From Circinella umbellata (Eukaryota; Mucoromycota; Mucoromycetes; Mucorales; Lichtheimiaceae), in NCBI GenBank assembly GCA_025093555.1, contig JAIWNF010000060.1, positions 62,001-126,000 of the forward strand: DNA of 64,000 nt. The letters run 5' to 3'. Under the pieces are notes generated by a model. It did no database searches, was not told the DNA's origin, and worked only from the letters and a program-made list of their open reading frames with translations. Shown in pieces: positions 50,601 to 62,000 of the stretch. A program made the position numbers and the translations under genes. Every line of letters begins with the position of its first letter. Position 1 is the stretch's first letter.

Positions 50601-51201
50601 TTGTCCTCGTTCCAAAATAGCACTTTCAAGTCGCCAAGCGAATAAGAATGCCCAGCAACTAATTTCTAACAATATCAATACTAATAATATAAGACTTCGT
50701 CGAAGCAAATGTGCGTCTTTACTTGTTGGTAATCGAAGTGAATGTGGATCATAGTAGCGATAACGTGCTGATCGCCAGGTACGATATCGTCTGTATGTAT
50801 TAATGGCAAGTGAAAATATAAAGAATGTAATTGGTATAATGGCATCGAACGATCTGAAACAGTTTATTAAAAAAGAAGTAATGCACACATATACACGCGT
50901 TAGTGAAACCTTTTATTTTTCTTTCATTTTGATTTGATTTGAATTAATTTCTTTTTTTCTTTTTTTTTTATTTTAAAAAAAAAACCTTACGTTTCTCGTG
51001 TACAAGGATCCAGGTTAAGGGTATGGGGATCGGGCTGTAATAAATTATAAATAAAAAATATACAACAATAAAGATCAGTTCTGACTTTTATATGTATATA
51101 CATATAAAACAAAGTACATATAGTTTGTAATTAATATTATTATTTTTTTTTTTTACATCTGAATCCCTTGTACAACCGCAGAATGGTGATGCAAATTTCA
51201 T
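44646..51201 (-). CDS. ABCC (MRP-type) ABC transporter with degenerate NBD2
   Basis: 16 exons: 51157-51201, 50991-51034, 50511-50853, 50061-50405, 49285-49920, 48907-49167, 48643-48791, 47760-48523, 47046-47629, 46538-46961, 45934-46418, 45633-45854, 45475-45543, 45035-45346, 44888-44938, 44646-44768; 1,618 aa. The N-terminus is a Cys-rich stretch and hydrophobic segments (TMD0-like), then TMD1, NBD1, TMD2, NBD2, i.e. the full ABCC layout of yeast vacuolar Ybt1/Bpt1/Ycf1-type pumps. NBD1 has an intact Walker A (GRQGSGKTSLL, about 750) but its signature reads FSGETLKLKI instead of LSGGQ-like and its Walker B is TVLIDDIFSKFD. NBD2 Walker A is GRAGGEKSAL (Glu in place of Gly before Lys), signature LSVTDRQ, Walker B FIVYEEAESS; the H-loop (IPHRLH) is kept. 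An Asn/Asp-rich linker precedes NBD1. Intron 7 uses a GC donor. The first exon start is the least certain. Confidence 0.88.
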
Positions 51202-52095
51202 ATATTGCTTTCGAAGACTTTCGGAAGAAAACCAAGAAAAAAGAATAGAATTTATAAGGTATGTCTCTCTATATAGTAGGTATATATTTTAAAAGAGAAA
51301 AAAGAAGAAGAAGAAAAAGGGAGTCGTTTGACTTTAATCGGTGACGCGCTCAAACTGAAGCACTTTTTTTTTTTGGCGTAACACGAGAAAACGAGCTGCT
51401 TTATAGTTTTTCTGCTGAGAAAAAAACAGAAGAAAGGAAAGAGTAGCATTGAGTGGCATTTCTTTTTCAGCTATAGCTTTTTTTTTTTTTTACCTTTCAA
51501 GATGAATCGATTGGAAGGAATGATGACACCCTTTGTGTATCATAATTTTATAACATAAGGCAGTAAAAAAAAAAAAAAGTAATACTGATTGTTCTTTTTT
51601 CTTTTTTACCTTGCAACCTCGGACTCTTTTGTTTTGTTTTTTTTACTGCATAACCTTAATGCAGTGGTACTTTATTTTGTATCTAAAACGACAGTAAAGG
51701 GCGTAACCATGGATATTATCACTATGACGCTTGTTATGCATTATTTATTTTTTTTTCTTTTACCTGTATATATTTTGAGGTACCCGTCCTATTTTTTTGA
51801 TTGATCGGAACAAAACTTCTAGTTGTTGGTTTTTTCTTTTTTAGCTCACATAAATTATTAAAGTAAATGTCTGTGAACCATTTCATCTTGTTTTTTTTAT
51901 TCATTTTAAAAAGACGATCAGTTTTCTTTTTGTATGCATATGTGTTGCTTACTTTTGTTTCAAGTGAAGGATCCAGTTCTATACAAGCCGACAAATATGG
52001 GGAGAATCTTTTTCATTGCTCGTGGAAACATACTCCCCTTATTTTTAGCGTCCGCCTCTATTCAAAAGGGGAAAATTCTCCCAATCTACTTTTTA
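51202..52095. other. Upstream region of ABC transporter
   Basis: T-rich runs and weak open frames only; presumed promoter of the ABC gene. Nothing else supported. Confidence 0.4.
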
Positions 52096-53678
52096 CAGCG
52101 TTGGAAGTTAAAATTTGGCCACCAAAAAATGAAAATGAGCCATGGTTTTGAAAGTGAGCCACAATTTGAAAATGGGCCTAAAATTCAGTCAGCTGCCGAA
52201 AATGAGCTGCGTCAAATTAAAAATGATCCAAAGAAACCATAATAGCATGTATTGTTTACATTTATTGATATTTGAAAAAAGTAATTAACAATTAGCTTTT
52301 CATAATCCTTTCCCCCCTTGCCAAACAACGATCCCAAAACGTCAATAAATGCTTGATCCAAGGCGCAGTTTCGCGGAAAATAGGCTCTGATGCTCTTTTG
52401 ATACGATCACTTAATTTAGTATTAAGTCTTTAGAGACAGGATCTTTGCTGACTACGTACGTACATCCTTAAGTTTTTGACCAAAATACCTCGATTGGGTT
52501 TAAAAAAGGGGAGTATGGTGGGAGATAAATAATCTCAAAACCACGTTGTGTACCCAATCCTTGACATCAATCGCTCCATGAATAGCAACATTGTCCATAA
52601 ATGATATCGATACGAAAGATCATAGGTTTCAATATTAGTAAGTATTACTTGTTCAATAAACTCTACGAAATCGCTACCAGTTGTTCCTTTTTGTTGGGTT
52701 GCTGGACCATCATCCGCTTCTTTTTCCTTGATTGTTAGTGCACAAAGCTCTCAATCATCTAGACAATATAGTGACCCCATGAGTAGTAATGGCACCCATT
52801 ATTCTGAGATTAGGTCCAACGTCAGATCAACCATGAGGTCGATACATGTTTCTATTAAATCCCTCCTCATCGATAAGGACACATACAGAAAAAAAAAATC
52901 AATTCCAGGCTGATACACATTCGTATCACTGTAAAATAGTTGTATCATCGTCACGAGCAACCAAGTTGGGAAACCGTGCGTTTATAGGTGAGATGACATT
53001 TCTTGCGCATACGTTTGTTAACAGCACGGCTGGTGATGGTCAAATCTTTGAAATGTTGACAAAGTAAATGGGTGACATCATTACAGATGATTGTTGGGTG
53101 TTTATGAATCTTTTCAAAGATAAAAACTGTATGTTCGTCAGTGAGCTTTAATTTAGCACCTGTCTTATTTTTGGACGAGCCTGAAAACACTCATGTTCAC
53201 CATTGTTGTATCCAATAACGCGTCGAATGAGACAAAGTAACATTACGTGGTGCAGCGACACTAATCGACATCCCTTCAAACTCTTGTAACAAATGGATCA
53301 TTTTCGTGTCTTATGACTAGCGAGGATGACGTGAAAATGTATCCTTTCTTCTATACCTTGTGCCTGTAAAGTAATTGTCGCCTGGGGTTGCCTTCCCAGT
53401 CCATATAGTTTTGGAAAAATACAAATATCTTGTCGGGTAGAATAGATAGTATTATCATCAGTAAACTAGAGAAATATTCAAGATGTCGTTTCTTAATATA
53501 ATGTTTTCATACATACATAGTGCATATGTGATATGCATATTTAAACTTTCCCTTGGCTCAAAATTCAAGATCGGTGACTCAATTTGGTTCTAGTAGCTCA
53601 ATTTGGAAATTAAGGTCCATTTTCAAAAATCATAACTCGTTTTATTTTAGATGGGTCAAATTTAACTTCCCAACGCTA
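52096..53678 (-). mobile_element. Dead Tc1-type DNA transposon
   Basis: Terminal inverted repeats CAGCGTTGGAAGTTAAA (left, 52096) and TAGCGTTGGGAAGTTAAA (right, reversed, 53678) bounded by TA on both sides; length about 1.58 kb. Minus-strand translation recovers a DDE transposase: an HTH-like part (53190-52951, HPTIICNDVTHLLCQHF), LIDEEGFNRNMYRPHG with the first Asp, RIMGAITTHGVTILSR, MDNVAIHGA with the second Asp, and, after a frameshift, PPYSP...NPIEVFW. Several frameshifts and stops make it non-functional. Sits between the ABC transporter and the small membrane-protein gene. Confidence 0.85.
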
Positions 53679-54003
53679 TAATAAATGTAAACTTTTTCTA
53701 CTCTTTTTGCCTATTTTCTCCATCTTTTTTTTTTTCCCTCTCTTTTCTTTTTTATATTTTCTTTTCTCTACCCCCTCACTCATTTATTTATTTATTTTTG
53801 TGTGCCCCTCTTTTTTTTTTATATACTTTTTTTTTATATACTTTTTTTTTAATACTTTCTTTTTTACTTTTCAACCTTTTTTTAATTTTTTTTTCTTTAT
53901 AATTTGTCACCATAAATAATAGCAATAAAAAGTAACGCACGAGAAGAGGGCGGTACCAAAAGATATGCGCCACACCAATATAACAAATACACGATTAATA
54001 ATA

Positions 54004-54501
54004 ATGAACAACTTGACATCACAACCACTACTATTACTATTACTATCCGTCCTATTATTAGGAAAAGTATCGTTCACAGAAGCGCAAGAAGAACCAGCAC
54101 GACCTACAGTTGATTCTACTGGATTTAATCCAGAAGAAGGTACCCCAGAGGAAGAAAAAAAAAGTTGGCTGGAACAACATGGACGTTTTGCTTTTATTAT
54201 TGTGATTGGATTACTTATTCTTGGTCTCCTGATCTGGTACGTTGCTAGAAGCGTCAAAGGTATGCGAAAACGACTTGCTATGGAAAATGACAATCAAATG
54301 CAAATGATCAATCAAATTGCTGCCAGTCAACGAGATTCTACCCAACATAGTCATCCAATACCTCCAGATAATATATATCCATCTTCTACATCTATGAAAA
54401 AGGATGATACTATTTATCATCATCATCAACAACAACAACAACATAACCAACAAGCATCAACTTCACCTGTGACCCCAACTTCTCCCCCACCACGATATTA
54501 G
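54004..54501 (+). CDS. Small single-pass membrane protein with PPxY tail
   Basis: One exon, 165 aa from the ATG at 54004 (an in-frame ATG at 53965 would add 13 residues before the signal peptide and is disfavoured). A signal peptide covers about 1-27 (PLLLLLLSVLLLG ... TEAQ). A short acidic Pro/Glu-rich outer part follows, then a transmembrane helix at about 62-81 (FAFIIVIGLLILGLLIWYVA) and a basic stop-transfer KGMRKR. The cytosolic tail is Gln/His/Ser/Pro-rich and ends SPPPRY; PPRY fits a PPxY motif that binds WW domains such as those of Rsp5/Nedd4 ligases. No homologue recognised; the topology (type I) is inferred. Confidence 0.75.
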   Translation: MNNLTSQPLLLLLLSVLLLGKVSFTEAQEEPARPTVDSTGFNPEEGTPEEEKKSWLEQHGRFAFIIVIGLLILGLLIWYVARSVKGMRKRLAMENDNQMQMINQIAASQRDSTQHSHPIPPDNIYPSSTSMKKDDTIYHHHQQQQQHNQQASTSPVTPTSPPPRY

Positions 54502-57237
54502 AGAACAGCGTACTTTTTTTTTTTTATTTAAAAACGACAAGATAGTTTTATTTTATTTCTCTTCTTCTTCTCCATACACACTCACTTTAACACATTCATT
54601 CTACTCTCACAAGTGTACAACTATTTATATATATATATATATATTCATATTATCCATCATATTATTATTATTATTATTGTTATTATTCCTATTACTATTA
54701 CTATTATTTTACTCATTTTTACTTGCTCACATATCTAACTCATTTTATTCAAAAAAGAAAAAAAAAACTTGTGCACTTCTTTGTTTTGATTCATTATTTT
54801 TATGTATTGTAACTTTTGCTTGTTTTTTTTTTTTTGTTAACTCACTATTTTTTTTTTTTTTTGACTAATAATTTAATAGTAATATTACGCAGAACGTTCT
54901 TATTTATTTTATAGTTCTATTGACTTATAATATTTTCGCGTTATTAACTTGATAATTGTGATTTTATTGAAACTAGTGAAATAAAAAAAAAAGAGAAAGG
55001 GAGGTGCCCAGACCATCCATTTGGTGGTATACACAATATCTACCACATCCAAAATCCTCAAGTTATTGTGTACATTTTTTTTTTATATGCCGATCATCAA
55101 TTATAATCATTGGCTTGGAGCCAAAGATAGATTGTTTATTGAGACATATACTTTCAGTAAAGGGATTGATGTACCTTTTTTTTTTTTTTAATTTTCTTAG
55201 CGTTGGAATGATTTCTTTCCCCTTTATATATAACCAACAAACTATAAGGGAACTCCTTTTTTCTTTCACCCTTCATCAATAGAGAGGAAAGGATCATAAA
55301 CTCTATATCGGAACGGTTAAAGCTTTTGCATCGGGTCGAGACCCGATAGACATTAATAGTCCGCATATATATATATATATATTATTATTTCTCATTTGAC
55401 TGACCGTTTTAGTTTCTTATAAGTCATGAACATTATATAAGTTTTGTGTCCATTAATTGAGTCTATATATAAACATACAATTAAAGAAATGTAGTAACGA
55501 TACACGTTATTATGATCATAAAAAGAAAGAAAGAGAGCAAGGGAAGGGGGGGCTATTGTACAACAACAAACAAATAATCAACGGTAGTATTATAAAATAA
55601 ATACTGTCATCTTGTTGGGTGTGTTTCTCCACCTTTTTTTTTTTGTTGGAAAACTATGCTGACTTTATTATAAAGGGAATACTTCTCCAATCAAATAAAA
55701 AAAAATATGTTTTAATCGATATCTTTGAAACAATAAATAAAAAATATCTCAACTAGAAGCATAAAAAATATAATAGATAACCTTTTTCCCTGGCGCTTAA
55801 CTTGACGTGACACGATTTACCAATTTTGGTTGATTGAAGGGGGGGATTTTTTTCTTTTTTTTTTTAGAGCTTGTGTGCGTGATGACTTTTTTTATACTAG
55901 GAATTTCAACTTAGCATGAATTTGGGTGGGTGGGGGTAGGGGAATGAATAATTTATTGTTTGTGAATTAATAAAGAACTCGGACGGATCAATAAACAAAA
56001 TTGTTAACTTTTTGTCCCAAGAGAGCTCTTTACTAAATTTTAATAATAATAACGCTAGAAAAAAGTAACAAAACTTTATTGGTTCTAATCATTAGGTAAT
56101 CTTTCTCATTAAATTTTAATGAATTTAGAGGTACCGCCCTGACCCCTGGGATGGACTTTTTTTTTTTTTTTTTTAGCCTGTTTAACAAAGCAAGATTGTT
56201 AAAGGAATCCCTTTTTGTTCCTTCTTTTCTTTTTATTATTCTGCTTTAAAAAAGAATCATATCTCAAATTTATACTACTACTTGCAGGCGAGAAAGCAAT
56301 TACGATGACAGATGCGATGGTATTGTGTTGTGCTTTGGAACGTCGAAAACGAATAACGAGAGTCGAATATCGGTTCATCGAAGAACTACTTGAAGGATAT
56401 TACCTCTATAACTTTTATCCTTTTACACTATTTCTCAATGACTGTGGAAACAACATTACCACATCAACATATCAGCGGAATGCATTATATTGAAGGTGGG
56501 GCATTAGAAGAGAAACCATCATATTCATATTTACTACTTTGATTTCTCGATTGATATTTAATACAAATATTGGAGTGATTAAATGCTACTGAATTGTTTC
56601 GATTAGTTTACAGTTAATAATGAGACTTTATTACCAAGTAGTCAAAACTATGGAAACGAGAAATCAGACATTTGTATCGTCAAATGAAATCAGCAACCAC
56701 CTAATCCTTCAATTCTCTATCATAATAGTCTTTCCAATAGTTTCTCTCTATACTTCACTGCTTCTTTATAGATCCGTTGGATCGTCACACACGATACACT
56801 ATATATATAAGTACAATACTTTGTTTTAAGCTTCTATAACTAATAATAATAAAATCAAATATTGTTTATTATGTATATTAACTTTTGCCACATAAAAAGT
56901 TTACTTGATATATTAGTTTACTTGTTTATATATAATCCATTCATCTAATATCATTGATAATTAGCTATTGATTATTACTGAATTCACTATATTATCCTCA
57001 CACCCCAAAGATTGATAATACAAGAACAAAATGATAAAGAAAGTAATAACTTTAATAATTATGAAAGGATGGCCTCAAATGTTTTGTCGCGATTTCTTCA
57101 AAAGTATTTTTGCATTTTAGAGACGCGTTGATTTCTCACGCGTATTTTCCTTTTCCGCAACTTTTGGTTTCTTTTCTATCTCTCTTTCTTTTATTATTAT
57201 TATTTCAAGATAAAAAAAAACGCGGTTGAAAAATAAT
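54502..57237. other. Intergenic region, upstream of POLD3/Pol32
   Basis: AT-rich with T runs, (TA)n at about 54630-54650 and 55366-55380 and a CG-richer palindromic stretch ATCGGGTCGAGACCCGAT near 55330. An open frame around 56287-56420 (GEKAITMTDAMVLCCALERR) follows an AG and is somewhat coding-like but has no partner exons. Nothing else supported. Confidence 0.4.
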
Positions 57238-59087
57238 ATGGAAGATCAATTAAATATTACTCTACTTCAAGAGAAACGCCCTGTAAGAAAGAATCTTTAG
57301 AATCTTAATGGAATGAAAAAATAAAAAAAAACATGTGTTATTATTTTGATTGGCTAAAGAATTATTATTATTCAGGTCACTTTTAAATCGTTGGCACGTC
57401 AACATAATATTCACGTTAATACAGCTAAACAGTAAATATTTCATTTTTTTTAATGTACCTATATAAACAGCATTATATATATATACTTAATCAATTATTG
57501 TAAATCATTATCTCAAAAAAAGGGTTTTATGGGATTATGCTGAAAAAAACTCCAATGTTCATGCGATCTATTGTATTGCAGGACGATTGGTAGTCGATGG
57601 TGATAAAACACGCGATACTATTCGACTTGTAAAAGATCACGATCTCGAAGGTGAGTTTAGAAAGACAAAAGAGTTAATGAGAAAAGAGAAATAATAATGA
57701 AATAAAATATTAGATATGAAAAAACAATTTCGTCAAGTGACAGGAATTCATGTTTATAGTGTCATACCTTACGATCCAAAGGTAAAGGCTTTTATTCATT
57801 TATTGATGTATTTATTTTTTACTCACTTTTTCTTTCTGAATCGCATTGGATTATTTTTATATAGGATTTATCAATATTAGTTACTGTGAATAAAGATATT
57901 CCTTATCTTACAATTCAAGATCGTGTTCGGTAAATTTTAATTATTCTGATATTATCCATCCATATTTCAAAATTAAAACTAATATAAAACATTAGATGTG
58001 GTGTTCTTAAATGTTCTCAAGTATTAACAGTTAAACCATCAACTCAAAAACGTACACAACCCGATACTACTTTATCTAAACAACAACAACAACAACAACC
58101 TGTATCAAAACCAAAACCAGCATCATCCATACCATCCAAACCTACTTCATCTCCTTCCTCAACAGCAACAACAAATAAATCTACTATTCCATCTAAACGT
58201 AAAGGAACTTTGTCATTTGAAAAACATGCGAAAAAGACACCCACTCCTACTTCTGTTTCTTCTTCACCAACACCTCCTCCTGTAACAACAAAAATTCCAG
58301 GTACATAAATTTAATTGGATTCAATTCTATAATCCCCCCCTGGTTTCTCGTTTCCATTAGTATAACAAAAAGTTATTTATGATGTTTTTCTTTTTTTCTC
58401 TTTTTGATAGAAAAACAATCAACCCCAGAACCAAAGAAACCTAGTTTAACAGCAGAAGATATTTTTTCGGAAGATGAGGATATGGCTGAACCAAGTCCAG
58501 CACGTGAACGATCCCCCGTAAATGATGATCCTATGGAAATGGATGAACCACTTGAACAAGAACAACAAAAAGAGGAAGAGCCACAATCTAAAGTAGAAGA
58601 GGAAGAAAATGAACCGGAAGGTATGTATATATATCTAATATAAAAAAAAAAGGGAAATTATGTGTAAAAATGGGAACCTATTTTTAATTAATTATGATTA
58701 TATTATAGCACAACATCAACCACAACCTAAGAAACCTACTCAAAAAAAACGACGAAAAGTCATGAAGAAAAAACATTATACAAATGAACGTGGATTTTTA
58801 GGTATAAAATTAGACAATAACTTGAATAAAGGAGAACTCCCTTTTTTTTTTTCTTTATTCAAACTAAACTTAATATATTTATATATGTATATATATATAT
58901 AGTCACTGAAGATGTAGAAGAATATGAAACTGTGGATGAAGAAGAAGAAGAAGAAATAGTAAAACCTCAGATTGTAGAGAAAAAACAAACGAAAGCGACA
59001 GCACCACCAGCATCAGCAAAGAAGAGTGGAAGTAAAAAACCACCCACTGAACAGAGAAACTTGTTTAGTTTCTGGAGTAAAAAATAG
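57238..59087 (+). CDS. POL32: DNA polymerase delta subunit 3 (POLD3/Pol32/Cdc27)
   Basis: Non-catalytic subunit of DNA polymerase delta that links the enzyme to PCNA. Nine exons: 57238-57282, 57376-57431, 57523-57650, 57714-57781, 57865-57929, 57996-58300, 58411-58620, 58709-58801, 58903-59087; 384 aa. The N-terminal 120 residues have the fold-defining features of the Cdc27 N-terminal domain (RPVTFKSLARQHNIHVNTAK, VHAIYCIAGRL, HVYSV). The middle is disordered: poly-Gln, Ser/Pro/Lys and acidic stretches. The C-terminus ends QRNLFSFWSKK, a PCNA-interacting PIP box (QxxLxxFW) 4 residues from the stop. The ATG at 57238 is the first in frame. Shares no operon-like link with neighbours. Confidence 0.92.
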
Positions 59088-62000
59088 AAGAATGATTCTT
59101 TTCTTTTGTAAATATTCTCCTTATTTAATTTCATAACATAATAGTAATGATAAAAAGGAATATAAACATGTTCTTTATCAAGTCATTTATATTATATATA
59201 ATGTTTTTTCTTTTAAAAATCAAGCAATTGGGAGAAGGGGGAAGGAGAAAAGCACTGTTTCGGTCTATGGATATAAAGTTTCAATGTAATTCTCGGCCAC
59301 TTGAGAGTGAGAATCTTTAATATATAAAAGAATAGAATAAATTGTATTACGCAGATAGACAAGTATTATGATTGGTCATTAATTTTCATATCATCCTAAT
59401 CAAGTCTACTTGATGATGATCTGTAGCTACTGGTAGATCTCGTATTTTGTATAAGAACCAGTTGTGCTGTTTCTCCGAGTTTCTTATCCATGACTATAAA
59501 CTACCAAGTATACTGGCAATGTCTTTTACAATTTTTCAACTTTTAGATATTATGTATATGTACCATTTGCACGTTTATAGGACACTCAAATTATACTAGT
59601 AGTTATCAAGCAACTTGAGAGCCATTATATTTATAGTAAAAAATGTATATGTTATCATGACTGAGCAAATTAATGATATTGTGATATGATATATCGATTC
59701 AACATTATCTCTTTATACTAATTAAATTTATTATTATATTCCATCTTACAAAAAAAGACTTTTAATATATATAAAGACAACGTATTCATTATTGAACCTT
59801 ACCCGAACTAAAAATAAGTCACCCTTTTAAGCTAGGGAAGAAGTACAATCGGTTGTAGTTACCTATGTATATAGAAATACAGATGATCCATTTGTCATAG
59901 AACTGGTACCTGCATAATTTCAGTGTTAACCGTCAGTGTTTTTGTTCACTTATTTTTGAAATTAAGCCTGCTTTTCAAAGATAGCTATTCCAAGCATCCT
60001 TATCATCTTAAAATACATACTATTTTTTTTATAACTGCAAAGAAAGAAACCACTGTGCTGGCTATATATAATTATTTCGTCTCTATTACTATATATAACA
60101 ACGCATTATCATTTTATCTAACAAGAAATATATAATTCGAAACATCCATATTTGAAAGTATACACTATACAAATCCTTACTATGAATTAATTAAGCATAA
60201 CACATATATGGGTAGTGTTGTTTTATTAATTTGCAAGTACAGTACAAAGAAGTCTTTTTGTAATCCGTCTTTACCCAAGCAAGTACCTAGCAATTTAGAG
60301 ATACAGACGAAGCTCACAGTATTTAGCCTTGACAGAGTGAAGAGAGCTTTAGGTGGTGACATCACATGAGAACATTCGCTTTAACGGACACTTTTTATTT
60401 CTCTCTTCTATATACTGTACGTAAATAAATAAAAAGACATTTAGAAAATAAAAGTCAATAGGACGTATCAACATTATTGATTCACTAATAAATCTATAAA
60501 TTTACCTCGTCAATTGATTTTTGTACCGCTCTCTTAAAAATAGCTCGACTTTAAGTTGCATTAAAAGCATTGAATATAAAAGACTACAAATTTGAAGGCA
60601 GATTTATTAATTATTCCACTCGCTTATGCCCACCGTAGTAGTGAAACCATTTTTTATGACAACGTTTGGGGACCCCATAAAGATTTTGCAGAAAATATTA
60701 GTGGATTCTTATCTCAGTATGATAGTTCCCAAATAAATAATCTCGAGCAAAGCATGGTTGAAATTTACAAGTCAATCATACCACTCTTGGAAACAGACAT
60801 ATAATACAGTCCAACAAATATCAAACTCCAACTTCTATAAGGTTAGACTACTTGTGTGTAATAAAAAAAGAATATGCAATGCAAGAGAGTCAGACTTCCC
60901 ACAAAGCTTCAGTGCCGTTGACTGAAACCGTTATATAAACACCTTTGAAAACATTCAAATGGAGGAACATATACCCAGAATGAGAAAACGAAGAACATGA
61001 GTGAACAATTTGTATACTTGACAAAATTTTAATTCCCCTTTTTTTTATTATTATTATTATTATTACCAAATAAACATGCTCTATCGTATTTTGAATTAGA
61101 CATTTATCAACCTATTATCAAAACTTAGTACTTCATAAAAGAGTTATGCTAACGCGGGTGAATAATAAGCACGATCAATCGGGAAACTGGAAATTTCTTG
61201 CATAAAAGCTGTTTCACTTAAGCTTACCAATGAATGGACTCACTTGCGCGAAATCTTAGAAAAAGGAAAACTTCTTCAAAGTAACCTTTTGTAAACAATG
61301 AGTTATATAAATAATAAAAAAAAAGAACTCATAATTATGGAACGCTAGGTATCTTAAAAAAAAAAGCTAACAACAATAAAACACCAACTTTGAAACAAAC
61401 TAGCCTTATTCGCGCTAAAGCAAGGCTTTAAAAAGCTGGTATCATTCAGCAAAAAGTGTTGAAGAATTAGAATACGGATACGTATGAAAAAAGAAAAAGA
61501 TTCATGCTCAAGGACTTCGAATCAGCACTTTGGGGGAGGGGGGGGTTTAACTAACAACAAACGTATAATTTTTTTTGAGACTAATTTCCTTATTTTTGGT
61601 GGTGTAAGCTTGAAAATATTAAGAACAGAGAACAAATGCTGGATAGAAGTATCTTCCAGCATTGAAAAAAAAATAATGCAAAAGGTTTAATTCAATTTTT
61701 TACAGTCAAACGACTCATCAAACAGGGTGCTCATTATACTAATTCATAAAAAAAAATTTTAACGGATTGTATTATTAAATAGTAAAGTTCAGGCTTTTTT
61801 TTTGCATGGTTACAAAAATGTCAAATTTAATCGTCTACAAGCTAATGATCACGGAAGAAAAAGAATAAATTTACCCCGTCGCTAAAGTTAGGAACCACCC
61901 TAAATTTCTTTAATATTTACCCAGTCTACTTTCACCTCTCGAGAACTTTGCGAAGGAACACTTTCTTCTGCACTTTGACATAGACTTGGTCCAGTTTCTC

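Noticed and set aside
55318..55350. Possible tRNA T-arm (GGGTCGAGACCC)
   Set aside because: No matching acceptor or anticodon arms nearby; a chance palindrome.
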